Shown: positions 40,936 through 53,000 of the stretch, piece after piece
How the letters are laid out: each line of letters starts with the position of its first letter
Numbering within the stretch: position 1 is the first letter of the stretch
Assembly (NCBI GenBank): GCA_016718845.1
Contig: JADKCK010000045.1
Coordinates: 29,526-93,525 of the forward strand
Source of the DNA: Sphingobacteriales bacterium
Lineage (GTDB): Bacteria; Bacteroidota; Bacteroidia; Chitinophagales; UBA2359
DNA: 64,000 nucleotides
Direction: 5' to 3'
Made by a program: the position numbers and the translations under genes
The notes under the pieces: generated by a model
The model's input: the letters and a program-made list of their open reading frames with translations, nothing else
The model's database searches: none
Told to the model about the DNA's origin: nothing

Positions 40936-41667
40936 TTGAACATAGGAATTATTACCCAAGCGCGAATAAACAGCACCCGTTTGCCTGCTAAAATATTAAA
41001 AATGTGCAACGGCAAACCCATGCTCGATTACCACATAGAGCGCCTACAATGGAGCAACTTACCCATTTATATAGCTACTAGCACCAACCCCGCCGACCAA
41101 GCCATTGCCAATTATGCCCAACAACATCAACTGCCTTTTTATTGTGGCAGCGAAGACGATGTGTTGAGCCGCTTTTATGGCTGTGCCACAACACACAATT
41201 TAGACATAATTGTACGTGTTACATCGGATTGCCCACTTATTGATGGCATGCTTGTTAAACAAGGCGTTGATTATTACCTTGATTTGATAAACGAATTACA
41301 AAACACTAATGTGTACTTATCAAATAGTTTAGAGCGCACTTTCCCGCGGGGTTTTGATTTTGAAATTTTTCATTTTGATATGCTCGAACAAGCGTATCAC
41401 CAAGCCATTGCGCCCGCACAACGCGAGCATGTAACGCCCTATTTTTATCAAAATCCGCAATTGTTTGATTTGCATTGTATGATGAGCGACAAAGATAGCA
41501 GCAACTACCGCATTACCTTAGACACCCCCGAAGACCTGCAAATGATTTTGACCTTGATAGAGCAATACCATGCCGACGCGCTAAGTACCGACCAATTGAT
41601 AACTTTGCTCGACGACCACCCCGAAATAGTAGCCATTAATGCACATATCGAACAAAAAAAACTGTAA
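40936..41667 (+). CDS. CTP-type cytidylyltransferase (SpsF-like), TTG start
   Basis: The 243-residue protein begins with IGIITQARINSTRLPAK, the nucleotide-binding N-terminus of the CMP-sugar/SpsF transferase family, and has VRVTSDCPLID (Mg-binding Asp) and FDFEIFHFDMLEQA. Members activate sugars for surface polysaccharide. The start must be the TTG at 40936, since the conserved N-terminus begins at the second codon and no ATG is near. It lies 117 nt after the lipoprotein and ends at a strong hairpin. No glycosyltransferases are adjacent, so its pathway is unknown. Confidence 0.88.
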   Translation: MNIGIITQARINSTRLPAKILKMCNGKPMLDYHIERLQWSNLPIYIATSTNPADQAIANYAQQHQLPFYCGSEDDVLSRFYGCATTHNLDIIVRVTSDCPLIDGMLVKQGVDYYLDLINELQNTNVYLSNSLERTFPRGFDFEIFHFDMLEQAYHQAIAPAQREHVTPYFYQNPQLFDLHCMMSDKDSSNYRITLDTPEDLQMILTLIEQYHADALSTDQLITLLDDHPEIVAINAHIEQKKL

Positions 41668-41669
41668 AC

Positions 41670-41708
41670 AAAAAGTCTGCCCTTAATTAAATTAAGGGCA
41701 GACTTTTT
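41670..41708 (+). terminator. Terminator of the cytidylyltransferase gene
   Basis: A perfect 18-bp stem with AAAAAGTCTGCCC and GGGCAGACTTTTT and a 3-nt loop, followed by Ts. Confidence 0.8.
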
Positions 41709-41963
41709 ATTTTTTTGTAGCTTATTGGCAGATAGTTTATTTTGCCAATTTAGGGCAATGCACCAATATTTGCTTTAGCTAGGCAGTGCCAACACTTGTA
41801 TGGGTATTAGTTCTCTGATAGCAGTAAGAATACGGCTACTATTTGCAAAATACCACTTTTATCAACCAAATGCTTGCTCCTTTTATAGCTAAATCAATCA
41901 AAAGAGGGCAGATACTATTTGTAGGCTTGATATAGCTATTCAATCAAGGTTTTATTAGCTTGA

Positions 41964-42185
41964 TTAATATTCGTCTTCGTTAAAATAGAAATCGTCGGCA
42001 GTCAGATAATCGGGCCAAACATCTTCTATGCTTTCATAGGTATCATCTTCGTCATCTAATTCTTGTAAATTTTCTACTAACGTAATCGGGCAACCCGAGC
42101 GTATTGCGTAATCAATCAACTCGTCTTTAGTGGCTGGCCATGGTGCATCTTCTAAATAAGAAGCTAATTCAAGTGTCCAAAACAT
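41964..42185 (-). CDS. DUF2795 small acidic protein
   Basis: The 73-residue product matches the DUF2795 pattern common in Bacteroidota: ELASYLEDAPWPATKDELIDYA, ITLVENLQELDDEDD and the acidic end VWPDYLTADDFYFNEDEY. The family is highly conserved in the phylum and often one gene per genome; its function is not known to me. It is transcribed alone from a good promoter at 42233-42262. The 255-bp stretch on its other side has no gene. Confidence 0.85.
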   Translation of the reverse strand: MFWTLELASYLEDAPWPATKDELIDYAIRSGCPITLVENLQELDDEDDTYESIEDVWPDYLTADDFYFNEDEY

Positions 42186-42232
42186 GTTTTTTTTATTTAT
42201 TTTTTATAGAGGTTTTTGTTTGCTATCGGGTG

Positions 42233-42262
42233 CAAATTTAGTGATTTTTTTTGAAAAAACAA
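42233..42262 (-). promoter_or_regulatory. Promoter of the DUF2795 gene
   Basis: On the minus strand TTG at 42262-42260, a 19-nt spacer and TAAATTTG at 42240-42233 match the consensus; a T-rich leader of about 50 nt follows. Confidence 0.65.
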
Positions 42263-42369
42263 TTTTTTTACTCACGAATCAGCAATATTTTTAGTAAAAA
42301 TTGCTTTGTTTTTATGTAGTTAGCTAATTTTACCTTATAATGTTTGTGGTTTGTAAAATTAAGTGTTGA

Positions 42370-43215
42370 CTAAAAACCTATTTTGAGTAAAAAAAGACTA
42401 ATTTCGTTTATATATTTATCGTTAGATAGAGTTGTGAAACCTTCGCCATGCTTGCCATTAAATGGTATTAAGGTGCTGTTTTTTTGTTTTTTTACCAGCA
42501 GTTTGCTGTCGTTAAGCATTGTTATGGGGTCGTGGATGCCAGCAAAAAGCAGTATTGGCAGGTTTAGTTTTTGTAGTGCTAAATTGTAATTTTGTGCATC
42601 AGAGGGTAATAAAACAGATTTACTGTATACCGTTTTTAAGCGTTTTTGAACCACTGTTGGATTAACAACAAAGCCTTCGGCAATTAAAAAACTGGCTGAT
42701 TGTTGTTGTAAAGCAAGTGTAGCGGCTAGGGTTCCCATCGAAAAGGCATAAATACCCACCTTTTGTCCTGTAAATTGTTCTTTTGCCCATTCAATTATAC
42801 AAGCCAAATCGGTGCCAAACTCGTTGTAGTACAAAAAACTAGGGTCGATGGCAAAGTAACTACTTTTGCCAAATCCTCTATAATCAAACAATATTAGGGT
42901 ATAACCCTTGTTACAAAATGCTTTTGCTTGTGTTAGCCAATACGACATATTGCCCGTATCGCCATAAGCCATTATTAACACCCGTTTTGAGGATTGTTTA
43001 ACCGTCGAGGGTATTATCCAAGTGTTTAGCTCGTAACCGTCGGTTGTATTGACGGTAATTTGTGTATAAGGTAACGCAAAATTTGCAGGTGTTGACAAAT
43101 AATTGGCATCAGGGTTTACTGCCCATGCAATAGTGCTAGTTAAATATAAACTAAAATAAAAGTATCGGAGTATAAATTTACAATTGCAAAAACAAATACT
43201 TAAACTATAATCCAT
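42370..43215 (-). CDS. Alpha/beta hydrolase, probably exported
   Basis: The 281-residue protein has an N-terminal hydrophobic segment (FILRYFYFSLYLTSTIAWA, a likely signal) and an alpha/beta-hydrolase fold. The oxyanion region is MAYGDTGNMSYWLTQA, the nucleophile elbow is YAFSMGTLA (Ser in FSMG; the usual first Gly is Ala), the acid is in AGIHDPIT and the base is His of NGKHGEGF. Similar proteins are serine hydrolases of the BEM46 type with unknown substrates. It starts 23 nt after the adenosyltransferase gene and shares its operon. Confidence 0.85.
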   Translation of the reverse strand: MDYSLSICFCNCKFILRYFYFSLYLTSTIAWAVNPDANYLSTPANFALPYTQITVNTTDGYELNTWIIPSTVKQSSKRVLIMAYGDTGNMSYWLTQAKAFCNKGYTLILFDYRGFGKSSYFAIDPSFLYYNEFGTDLACIIEWAKEQFTGQKVGIYAFSMGTLAATLALQQQSASFLIAEGFVVNPTVVQKRLKTVYSKSVLLPSDAQNYNLALQKLNLPILLFAGIHDPITMLNDSKLLVKKQKNSTLIPFNGKHGEGFTTLSNDKYINEISLFLLKIGF

Positions 43216-43238
43216 AATTAATAATCAATAATTAAAGT

Positions 43239-43784
43239 TTACGGTTGCCAAATTATCTCTTCGGCACCCAAATCGGCGCTTAGTTTTCGTCCTAGCACAA
43301 ACAAATAATCCGACAGGCGGTTTAGGTATTGTATGATGATGGGTTCTACCTCATCTACATCTGCCAATGCTACTACTAGGCGCTCGGTGCGCCTGCACAC
43401 ACAGCGTGCTATATGGCAAAACGACACAGTAGTATGTCCGCCGGGTAGTATAAAATTTTTAAGTGCGGGCAATTGGGCTTCCATATCGTCTATTGCCTGT
43501 TCGAGCAGTGTAATGTCGGCAGTGCTAATTTGGGGCAAGCTTACATTGTTGCGTTTGCTAGGTTCGGTGGCTAAATGCGAGCCTAATACAAACAAACGGT
43601 CTTGTATGGTTTTTAGTATTTGGCGATAGTTAGGCGATATACTTTGGTCGCGTAGCAAACCAATATAGGCGTTTAACTCATCAACGGTGCCATAGCTATC
43701 AATGCGCAAATGGGCTTTGCTAACCCTTGTACCGCCAAATAACATGGTGCTACCTTGGTCGCCAGTTTTAGTGTAAATTTTCAT
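43239..43784 (-). CDS. pduO: ATP:cob(I)alamin adenosyltransferase, PduO type
   Basis: The 181-residue enzyme transfers adenosyl from ATP to cob(I)alamin, producing adenosylcobalamin. The N-terminus KIYTKTGDQGSTMLFGG is the ATP-binding signature, and residues ~125-165 contain CRRTERLVVAL and YLNRLSDYLFVLGRKL, the helices that complete the trimeric active site. It is the first gene of a two-gene unit with the hydrolase. The B12-binding radical SAM protein elsewhere in the window is a different branch of B12 use. Confidence 0.95.
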   Translation of the reverse strand: MKIYTKTGDQGSTMLFGGTRVSKAHLRIDSYGTVDELNAYIGLLRDQSISPNYRQILKTIQDRLFVLGSHLATEPSKRNNVSLPQISTADITLLEQAIDDMEAQLPALKNFILPGGHTTVSFCHIARCVCRRTERLVVALADVDEVEPIIIQYLNRLSDYLFVLGRKLSADLGAEEIIWQP

Positions 43785-44057
43785 CGAAAATGTTTTTTAT
43801 TATAACGCACAGAAACCAAAAAAGTTACCTTTTATCGCATACTTCTTGACTAATTTGCTCGTTTTTTTAATAAAATGCTTGTGTAAATTTGCGAAAATAC
43901 ACATATCTAAGTGAATTTGTCAGTATTTTGTTAAAAAAAACAAACAAAGTGCCTTTATTGTTGAGATTTAAGTGAAAAAATGAAAAATCAATCTTACTTT
44001 AGTGCCAAAAATTGAGCAATAATTTTTAAAAAACATAATCCGAAATAAATCTTTACT

Positions 44058-47000
44058 ATGAGATACTTTCAACTTACCAAATTTTTCTTCACTGTTTGCT
44101 GTTGTTGCCTTTTTGTGCAACAGCTACAAGCACAGTGTATCGAAAGCTCGAGCGGACCAACAGGCTTATTACCTTGTAATGCCGCCAACCAAGCTCTTTC
44201 GATAACAACCAACCCCGCAGGTTTAGCCAGTAGCGTGCAGTGGTCGGGCAGTGGTGTTACTGGCTCGGGCAACAGCGCTATTTTCGACCCCGACTGCGCA
44301 CTTTTGGGTGTAAAACAACTTACCCCTTTTTTACCTGCCGGAACAGCTATTCCGCAGCAAAACCGAAATATTGGTCCTTTTAATGGTAATTTACCTGCCA
44401 CCGAGCAATTTTGTTTCGATAACATTTGCTATGGTCAGGGTATTGTATACAATGGACTTATAACGGGTGTTATAAATGGTAGTGCATCCGACCAAGTAAC
44501 TATTTGCGTTACACCACCATCGGGCGTATCTACTTGTATCGGTCCCCTTGATTTGCCCTTAGTTAATGGACAATTATCATCGGGTGTAGATATAGGGCTA
44601 TTGCTCAACAATGCAGGTGACCCCAATGGTTGCTGGAATATTTCGGTTAGTGGAACCGCAAACTCCTATAACCTTAACCTAATACCATTAGCCATGACCT
44701 ACCCCAATGGCTTAAGTGCAACGGTACAAGGTCCGCCGGTAAGTTTTACGGTAGTTGCCGAGTTACCTCCTTGTCCTACTTTTACAAGTATTAATGCTCC
44801 TACACAAGTTTGTTCGGGCAGCAATGTTATTTTGTCGGCTAATACCACACCAGGCAATGCCCAAAACATTAGCTATGTAGTAACGGGTAGCAATGGTTTT
44901 TCGTATACGGGCATCAATCCGCCTGTAGATAATCCCGAAAATACCACCTGTAGCCCCATCACCGTTACTTATAACGTAACCGTAAAATGTACCAACAACA
45001 ACACAACTATTGGCACCCAAACAGTTACGGCAACCATTTATCCCGAGATAGATTTGTCGGCAGTAACCATCGACAACACCAGTAATATCAACGACCCAAC
45101 TTGCGCGGTTATAGTAACGGCTCCATGTCCCGACTTTACTATCAATGGTACGCCCGCATCGGCAAGCATACCTTTTGGTCCTGGCGATAATGGCAGTGTA
45201 GCAAATATTATTATTGGTAATGGTTTTGGTGGATGCAGTGCAACCTTATCGGTGCCGGTTACTTGTATTGGTAACTGCGTTACCCCAACAACTACAGTAA
45301 CCACCGAATGCTCGGGAAGTAATAACTTTAAAATTAGGGTAAGCATTGCCGATTTGGGCGATGCCACTACGCTTATTTTAGAAGCTTCGCAAGGCGCACC
45401 CATTACCGTTACAGCAGCGGGCGATTATTTATTGGGCAATTTTCCGAACAACACCGTTGTAAATGTAAAAGCCCTTAATCCCGATAATCCATCGTGTAAT
45501 GTTAATTTAGGTAATTTTACACAAGGATGTAAGCCTTGTCCCAACATTACGGGCATTCAGGTTACTAACGGAGGCAACATTTGTACCGGAACTACGGTTA
45601 GCCTAAATGCACAAGTAACAGGGGGCATTGACAACACAGACTATACCGTACAGTGGCAATTAGATGGGGTAGATATACCCGGTGGTACAGGCAAAAATTA
45701 TGCCTACAACCTTATCGCATCGGGTTGCCAACCGCAAACCCACACTTTTACGGCAATTGTAACTTGTTTAACCAACGGCACACCTGCTGCCAACCAAAGT
45801 TTTACTACCAATACCATTACTGTATACCCAATACCCGAATTTGGGGTAGACTTTTTTGCACCCGATAACTGCTCTGTAACACCCGTTGCCAGCCCCGATT
45901 GTGCACCTTATTTGACCATGAGCACCAATCCTTCGCCACCGGGTGTTGCTCTTGGTCAGCAAGTGCAGGTTATTTATAATGTACGCGTAACGGGTGCACC
46001 CACATCTTGCCGAGCATCGGGACGCTACACCGTAGGTTGCACCGACCCCGCCACTTGTACCGAAGATGCGGGTGCTATGGAACCGGGCGTACAAACCGTT
46101 TGTTGGGGCGATGATTTTGCCGTTGTAAAATCAACACCGCCACTTGGTTTAGGTTTCCGAAACTTGATAACTGTAACCGACGAGTTAGGCACCCTTGTAA
46201 CTACTTATGGTCCTTATACCAGCCAAGATGTAGTACCACCATTTGCTTTTACCAACAATAACTCCGACCCACTATATCAAGCAGGCAAAACGTATTGCTT
46301 TACCCCATCGTTGTTGTTTAATGGGCGCGACCTTAACCCAGGCTTACCCGGCACTCAAAATACTTATTCACAGAGCGGTTCGGCAAGTTTGCCCGCCTTA
46401 GATTTTGATTGTGTTGTAGATATAAACAGCCCTAATTGTACCCCCGAACCCTATTTATATGGCTTTACCGTTAGCGGCATTCCATATTGTGCAGGTTTGT
46501 CAAGTTACCGCATTACACTTGTAGTAAACGATAACAATATTACCTTTAATCCGTGGGGTGGTTTGGCAGCCGCCGCCGGAGCCGGAGCCTACAGCTCGTT
46601 CCCTGCTCCACTCGACGAACAACATGATGATGGTACATGGACACTTATTTATAATGGCAATCCCAACGGGCAAACCTTTAATTTTGTGGCACTACAACCT
46701 AACCCATTAGCAGGTGCTAACATAAATTGGTCGGTAACTATTACCCTCGAAGACCCGCCCGTTTTCCCTGTCGCTTGCCCCTCGTGCAACGATGTAGGCG
46801 ACGCAGCTTGTGTTACGCTATTGCAAAATCCTACGCTGGCAAACATTACTAACCCTGCACCCTCGTGTGTAGGTACAACTATCAACCTAACCGATTTTAA
46901 CCCCGATGCATCGCAAGCTGGTACTTACACTTGGTACAATGGCGACCCTAGCACAACAGGTACACTCATCAGCAGCCCTACCGCTTTTGTGCTAAATCAA

Positions 47001-50000
47001 AACACTACGTTTTATGTAAAATACCAAAGCAATGTTGGTGAATGCGAACAAATGCGCAACTTTACGTACAACGTAAACCCTTTACCTACTTTAAACACGC
47101 CTACCGTAGCCCCAATATGTCCGGGTGCAACGGTCAATTTAAGTAGTTTGCAGCCACAAATTACCACAGCCGCAGGTACGTTTGCTTGGTATATCGGCGA
47201 CCCCGATGCTGGCGGAGCACCACTTAGCAACACCACCGATGTAACACCCATTGGCTCTGAGCGATACTATGCCGTATTTACCAGTACTGCCACAGGCTGC
47301 AAAAACAAAGTGTATGTATCGTATACTTACAACGCCATACCCGTTTTATTGGCACAAGCGCCAACTGTTTGCGCTGGCACGCAGGTTGATTTACGCAGCT
47401 ACGAAGCAGCCATAAACGCCAATGCAGGTACTTTTACATGGTACAATGGCAACCCCGATGCCGGAGGAACTATATTGACACCCAACGGTAATAATCAAAT
47501 TTTGGTAACACCTATCAACGGAGCATCGTATTATGTAGATTATACCAACACCGCTACAGGCTGTAGCAATACTGCTCGTGTTGTTACCTTTACCGTAAAT
47601 GCACTGCCTACCTTAGCTACCCCAACCGTAACAGCGGTTTGTGCAGGTACTACGGTCAATTTGGCACAATTGCAAACCAACATCACCACCGAAACAGGCA
47701 CATTTGCTTGGACAAGCAACGGAACCTCCGTAGCCAATCCCGCAGCCGTAACACTTAATGCCACTAGCTCGTTTACGGCTACCTTTACCTCATCGGCAAC
47801 CACTTGTAGCAAATCGGTGACGTTTAACTATCCGGTTAATCCATCGCCCATTATATTAAATGCCAACGTAGTTGCCCCAACCGTATGTGCCAATGGTTTG
47901 GTAGATTTGACCGATTACCAACCTCAAATATCTACCGACAGCAACATTAGCTTTACGTGGTATGCAGGTAATCCCAACATATCGCCTGCCTTAGTAGTAG
48001 GCAGCCCTGTACCGTCCGAAAATCCACAAACACAACAATTGGCAGCCAACGAAACGCGTACCTACTACGCCATTGTAGCTAAAAATACAGGTTGCCAAGA
48101 TACCGTACAACTAACCGCCAACGCCTATTCAACGCTTACCGGTGGTAGTGCCACCTACGATTGCGCCGCTAATCAATTAGTGGTTGATTTAAGCACCGTA
48201 ACAGGTGGCTCGGGTACGGGGTACGCCACCGTTGTAGCCGATACCCTACAACAAAACGGAGATGTAATACCCGAACTAACCATTTGGCAGGTACTATTTA
48301 CCGACAGCCAAGGTTGTATAGGTACATTGATTACCGATACTGTAAAATGTATTGCCTGTAACCCCAATGTAGGCGTATCTATTCCGCCAAGTGTACTAAC
48401 TGTAGATTTAAGCCAAACCACTCCACAATCGGGAGCTGCACAAGGTTTTACAACGCCACATTCAGAGGCATTGCAAGGCACACCCGATTTTAGTTTTGGG
48501 GTGACAGATGAAAATGGCGTAATTATAGGATTAAGCCAAGATGGTAGTTTTACTTATTTGGACGATAACGGACAACCTTTGTTGCCCGGTACTTACTGTT
48601 TTACTCCTTTAGTATACAACAACATACAAGTTGACCAAGTTGCCGACGGTTTTGTTGGCGCAGGTAATTACCAATTAGCCGACCTATTGGCTATTGCAGG
48701 CAATTTAGTAAGCCCGCTAACCTTAGACACTGTTAGGTCGTTGTTGCCAACCCTCGAAAACCTATCGGGTGTTGAGCTTTGTATACAACTTGGCGAAACG
48801 CCCGACTGGTGCGTGGTGGCAAGCTACGATATACCTTGCTTTACGCCCAATCCGCCAACAAATCCACAAAACAACAGCTATTGTACCGATGCTGCACCAA
48901 CGCCTTTATCGGTAACAGGTGGCAACGATACCTTGGTGGTGCGATGGTTTGATGCCCAAACAGGCGGCAACCTACTATATACAGGCAACCCCTATACCCC
49001 CGACCAAGTAGGTACTTATTGGGTAGAATTGGCACGTTTGTTTAACGAAGATGAATGCCGCAGTACCCGAATTGCAGTTACCCTTACATCTGCTACACCA
49101 CCTGCTACGGCTAACGTAAGTAGTTCGGTGACATTGAGCAACGGGCAAAACCCCGATTTTCCAACAACCGTTGATTTGGACAATTTAGTAACAGGTAATA
49201 CCGCTGGTACCTGGACAGCGCCAAGTGGTTTAACTTACAATAACACCTCGCATGTGGTAAATGCCAATGGTAAAACACCGGGCGTTTATACGGCTACCTA
49301 CACCATTAACGCCCCCGACCCTTGCGCCGATTTGGTATATACCGTAGTAATAAATGTGGCAGGTGCTTGTCAATCGCCCGATGCTACTAACCCGCAAGGG
49401 GCTACTTACTGCATCACCGATGCCATTCCAAGTATCTCGGTTGATGAACCGGGCAGCGAATATATAGTGAACTGGTACGCCCAAGAGTTTGGCGGCAACC
49501 CAATTGGTACGGGTGCATCTTTCACACCACCCGGACCCGGCACCTATTGGGCAGGCGTGGCACGTGCCGACGATGAAACTTGCCTAAGCCTAAATCGCGT
49601 ATCTGCCACCTTAACCCTTGTTGAACCCGAAGACCGACCGCTGATAGAAGCATTAGAAATGTGTCTAAACTACGGAACCATCAACCCATTAGTATTTGCC
49701 GATATTACACCCGAAGGTGGTACTGGCACATGGAGTTGTGTTACGCCTTCGGCGGGATGCTCGGCTACAGCGTTTAACCCCACAGCGGCAGGCGTTGGTA
49801 ATTACACCATACGCTACACCGTTACTAATGCCACTTGTGGCACACAAACCTACGACATACCCATATCGGTAGTAGCTACTTGCAACGATGCCATTTGTAA
49901 CGCAGCAGCAGGTACCGCTTTGCCACCTAGCTCAACTACTGCCTACATCAACAACATAAATCCTGCATTAAACAGTGCACAAGCATCGCCGGGCTATGCT

Positions 50001-53000
50001 ACGCAGCCAAGCAATGCCGCACAAGGTACGCCTAATCATAGTTTTGTTGTCACCGACCCAACTGGTATCATTGTGGGCTTGTCGCTTGATGGTAGCTTCG
50101 ATTTTACAGGTATTAGCCCAACTGGCAACTACTGCTTTACAGGTTTAGCCTACGATGCCGGACAAATTGATGCCGCCGCCGACCTATTATCAACTAACCC
50201 TATTGTGCCTGCGGGCGCATTAGGCACACCCGCCGATTTCCATACCTTAGCCGAGTTATTAGAGGTAGTAAAAGATCTAGGCTTAATAAATCCGTTTAAC
50301 ATAGCCAATGTACAGGCTGCCTTGCCACAGTTAGGTGCTATTACAGGTTTAACTTTATGCTTAAACTTTAATACTACCCCCGACTGGTGCATTAGCGTAC
50401 TAAGCGACGAGCCTTGTCCAAGTGTACCTAACCCCTCGGGTGGCAGCAACCAAACGTATTGTAACGACGGAGCAAGTAGCTTGCCGCAATTGTGCGTAAA
50501 CGACCCAGGTGCAGATTTTGTGGTAACATGGTTCGATGCCGCAAGTGGTGGCAATGTAGTAGGTACAGGCGTATGCTTAAGCCCAACAACTACAGGCGAT
50601 TATTGGGCAGAAATTAGCTCGGCTACCCGCACCGAATGTATCAGCACATCGCGCAAAAAATTAACATTAACCGCCACTCAACCACCAACTGCTCCCACCG
50701 ATTTTAATACATCGGGTGGCTTGTTGTACAACGACCCCCAAGGTGGCGCTACATCGCTTAACCTAAGTAGTTTGGTAACAGGTGGAGCAAGTGGTACATG
50801 GAGTGCTGCAACAGGTAATCCGCAAAGTGGCGTACTAAGTGGCTCAACGGTAAATGCAAATGGAGCAGCAACGGGTGACTATATCTTCATCTACACCATA
50901 AATGCCACAGCACCTTGTACAGCTTTAACCTATCAAACTACGGTGCAGGTAGTAGATGCAGGTTGCTTGACGGCTGCACATGTGCCTGTAGCTACGCAAA
51001 CTGCCATTAGTTATTGTTCAAATGCCGCTGTACCAAGTATTTCGGTGCAGGCTTCATCGGTGGCAAACAACGAAGTAGTAAATTGGTACAATGCCGCTAA
51101 TACCTTGGTAGGCACAGGCACTAGCTTTACGCCAACAGCCGCAGGTGTTTATTGCGCACAATTGGCACAAGCCGATGACGCTACTTGCGTAAGCTCGGAG
51201 CGTGCTTGTGTAACCCTAACTGCTGTATCGCCTGCCACCGCAACCGTAACTAATACCGCCACCGCATACGTAGCAGCCGGACAAACTACGGCTACCGTTG
51301 ATTTATGCTCGCTAACAACCAACACAGCGGGCACATGGAGCGAAAACGGAGCAGGTACGATAACAGGCTGCAACTTTACTGCTCCCGAGGGGGTATATAC
51401 GGTACAATATACGTTGCCGTCGGGTAATGCTACATGCCCTGCAACGGTGTATAACGTAACGGCTAATATTGTGAACTGCGGTGTTATTGTGTGTACCGCA
51501 AATCCGGGTACGCCACTACCACCTGCTAACTTGCAAGTGTGTTTAAATCAAGGCAGCTCGGTTTCATCGCCTTCGCTTGGGTTTAGCACGCCGCCTTCGG
51601 GGCCATGCCAAGGCACACCCGACTATACCTATATTGTTACAGATAATGGAGGCATTATTGTAGGTGTTACAAACAACTTGGGCGAATTTGATTTTGCAGG
51701 CTTGCCTTTGGGTAGCTATTGCTTTACAGGTTTGGCATACAACACCGTACAGATAGATGCTGCCGCCGATGCTTTATTAGGTGCTGGCGATTATACCTTA
51801 GACGATTTGTTAGAGGTGGCTCGTACTTCGGGCTTAGTAAATCCGTTTACGATAGCTAATGTAGCTGCCAACTTACCTTTAATTGGTACGCTTACAGGCT
51901 TATCGCTTTGCACAGGTTTTGGTAGTAGCCCCGCTTGGTGTGTTGATGTAATAGATGTGTGTACAAGTACTTGCACCACACCTGCTGCACCAACTGCTGT
52001 TAATCCTACAAATACCATCTGCACTGGCAGTACCATTCCTGCCCTAAGTGTTACAACTGCCGCAGGTACAAGCGTAAAATGGTACAATACCCCAACAGGT
52101 GGCACATCAATAGCCACAGGCAACAGCTTTACGCCAACAGCTTGCGGCACTTACTATGCCGAAACATGGAACGCTACCCCCGCCGATTGTTTTAGTGCTA
52201 CACGCACAGCCCTAACTGTAACGTGTGTGGCACCGCCAACAAGTGCAGTCGTCACTGCATCTGCCAATATAAATAAAGCCAGTTGCCCTACGGGTAATAA
52301 CTTATCGTTGAGTGGTTTAATTGCATCGGGTAATACAGGCGGCACTTGGACAAGCACCGCAGGCGGAACCATTGCAGGCAACAGCTTTACGGCTGCTAAT
52401 GCAGGTACTTATACGCTTACCTATACCATTGCAGGTACAAGCCCTTGTGCTAACCTAACTTACACTTGTGTAGTTACAGTTATTAACTGTAGCTGTGTTG
52501 CCCCTGCTGCCCCAACGGCGGTTGCTGCTAACTTAACAGCTTGCGAAGGCAGCGCTTTACCTGCTTTACAAGTTACAACGGTTGCCAATACCAATGTTAA
52601 TTGGTTTGCTGCTGCTGTTGGTGGTACATCTATTGCAACAGGTACATCGTTTACACCCAATAGTTGTGGCGTTTATTATGCCGAAACTTTTAGGTTAGAT
52701 GATGCTACTTGCGTAAGTACCACCCGCACTGCCATAACATTAACTTGCGTAACACCCATAACCGTAAGTGTAACACCTATCACTGTTTTCTTAGCCGATG
52801 GTGCTACAACAGCCGACGTTGATTTGACAACGCTAAATCTGCCACAAGGTACATGGGCTTTGGGCGATTGTGGGGGTACTATCACCAATAACATATACAC
52901 AGGCAACGAAGGAACCTGTACGCTTACGTATACCATAAACCAACCATCGCCTTGTGCCGATAACAGCATTAATGTATCGGTTACAATAGTGGGCTGTGGT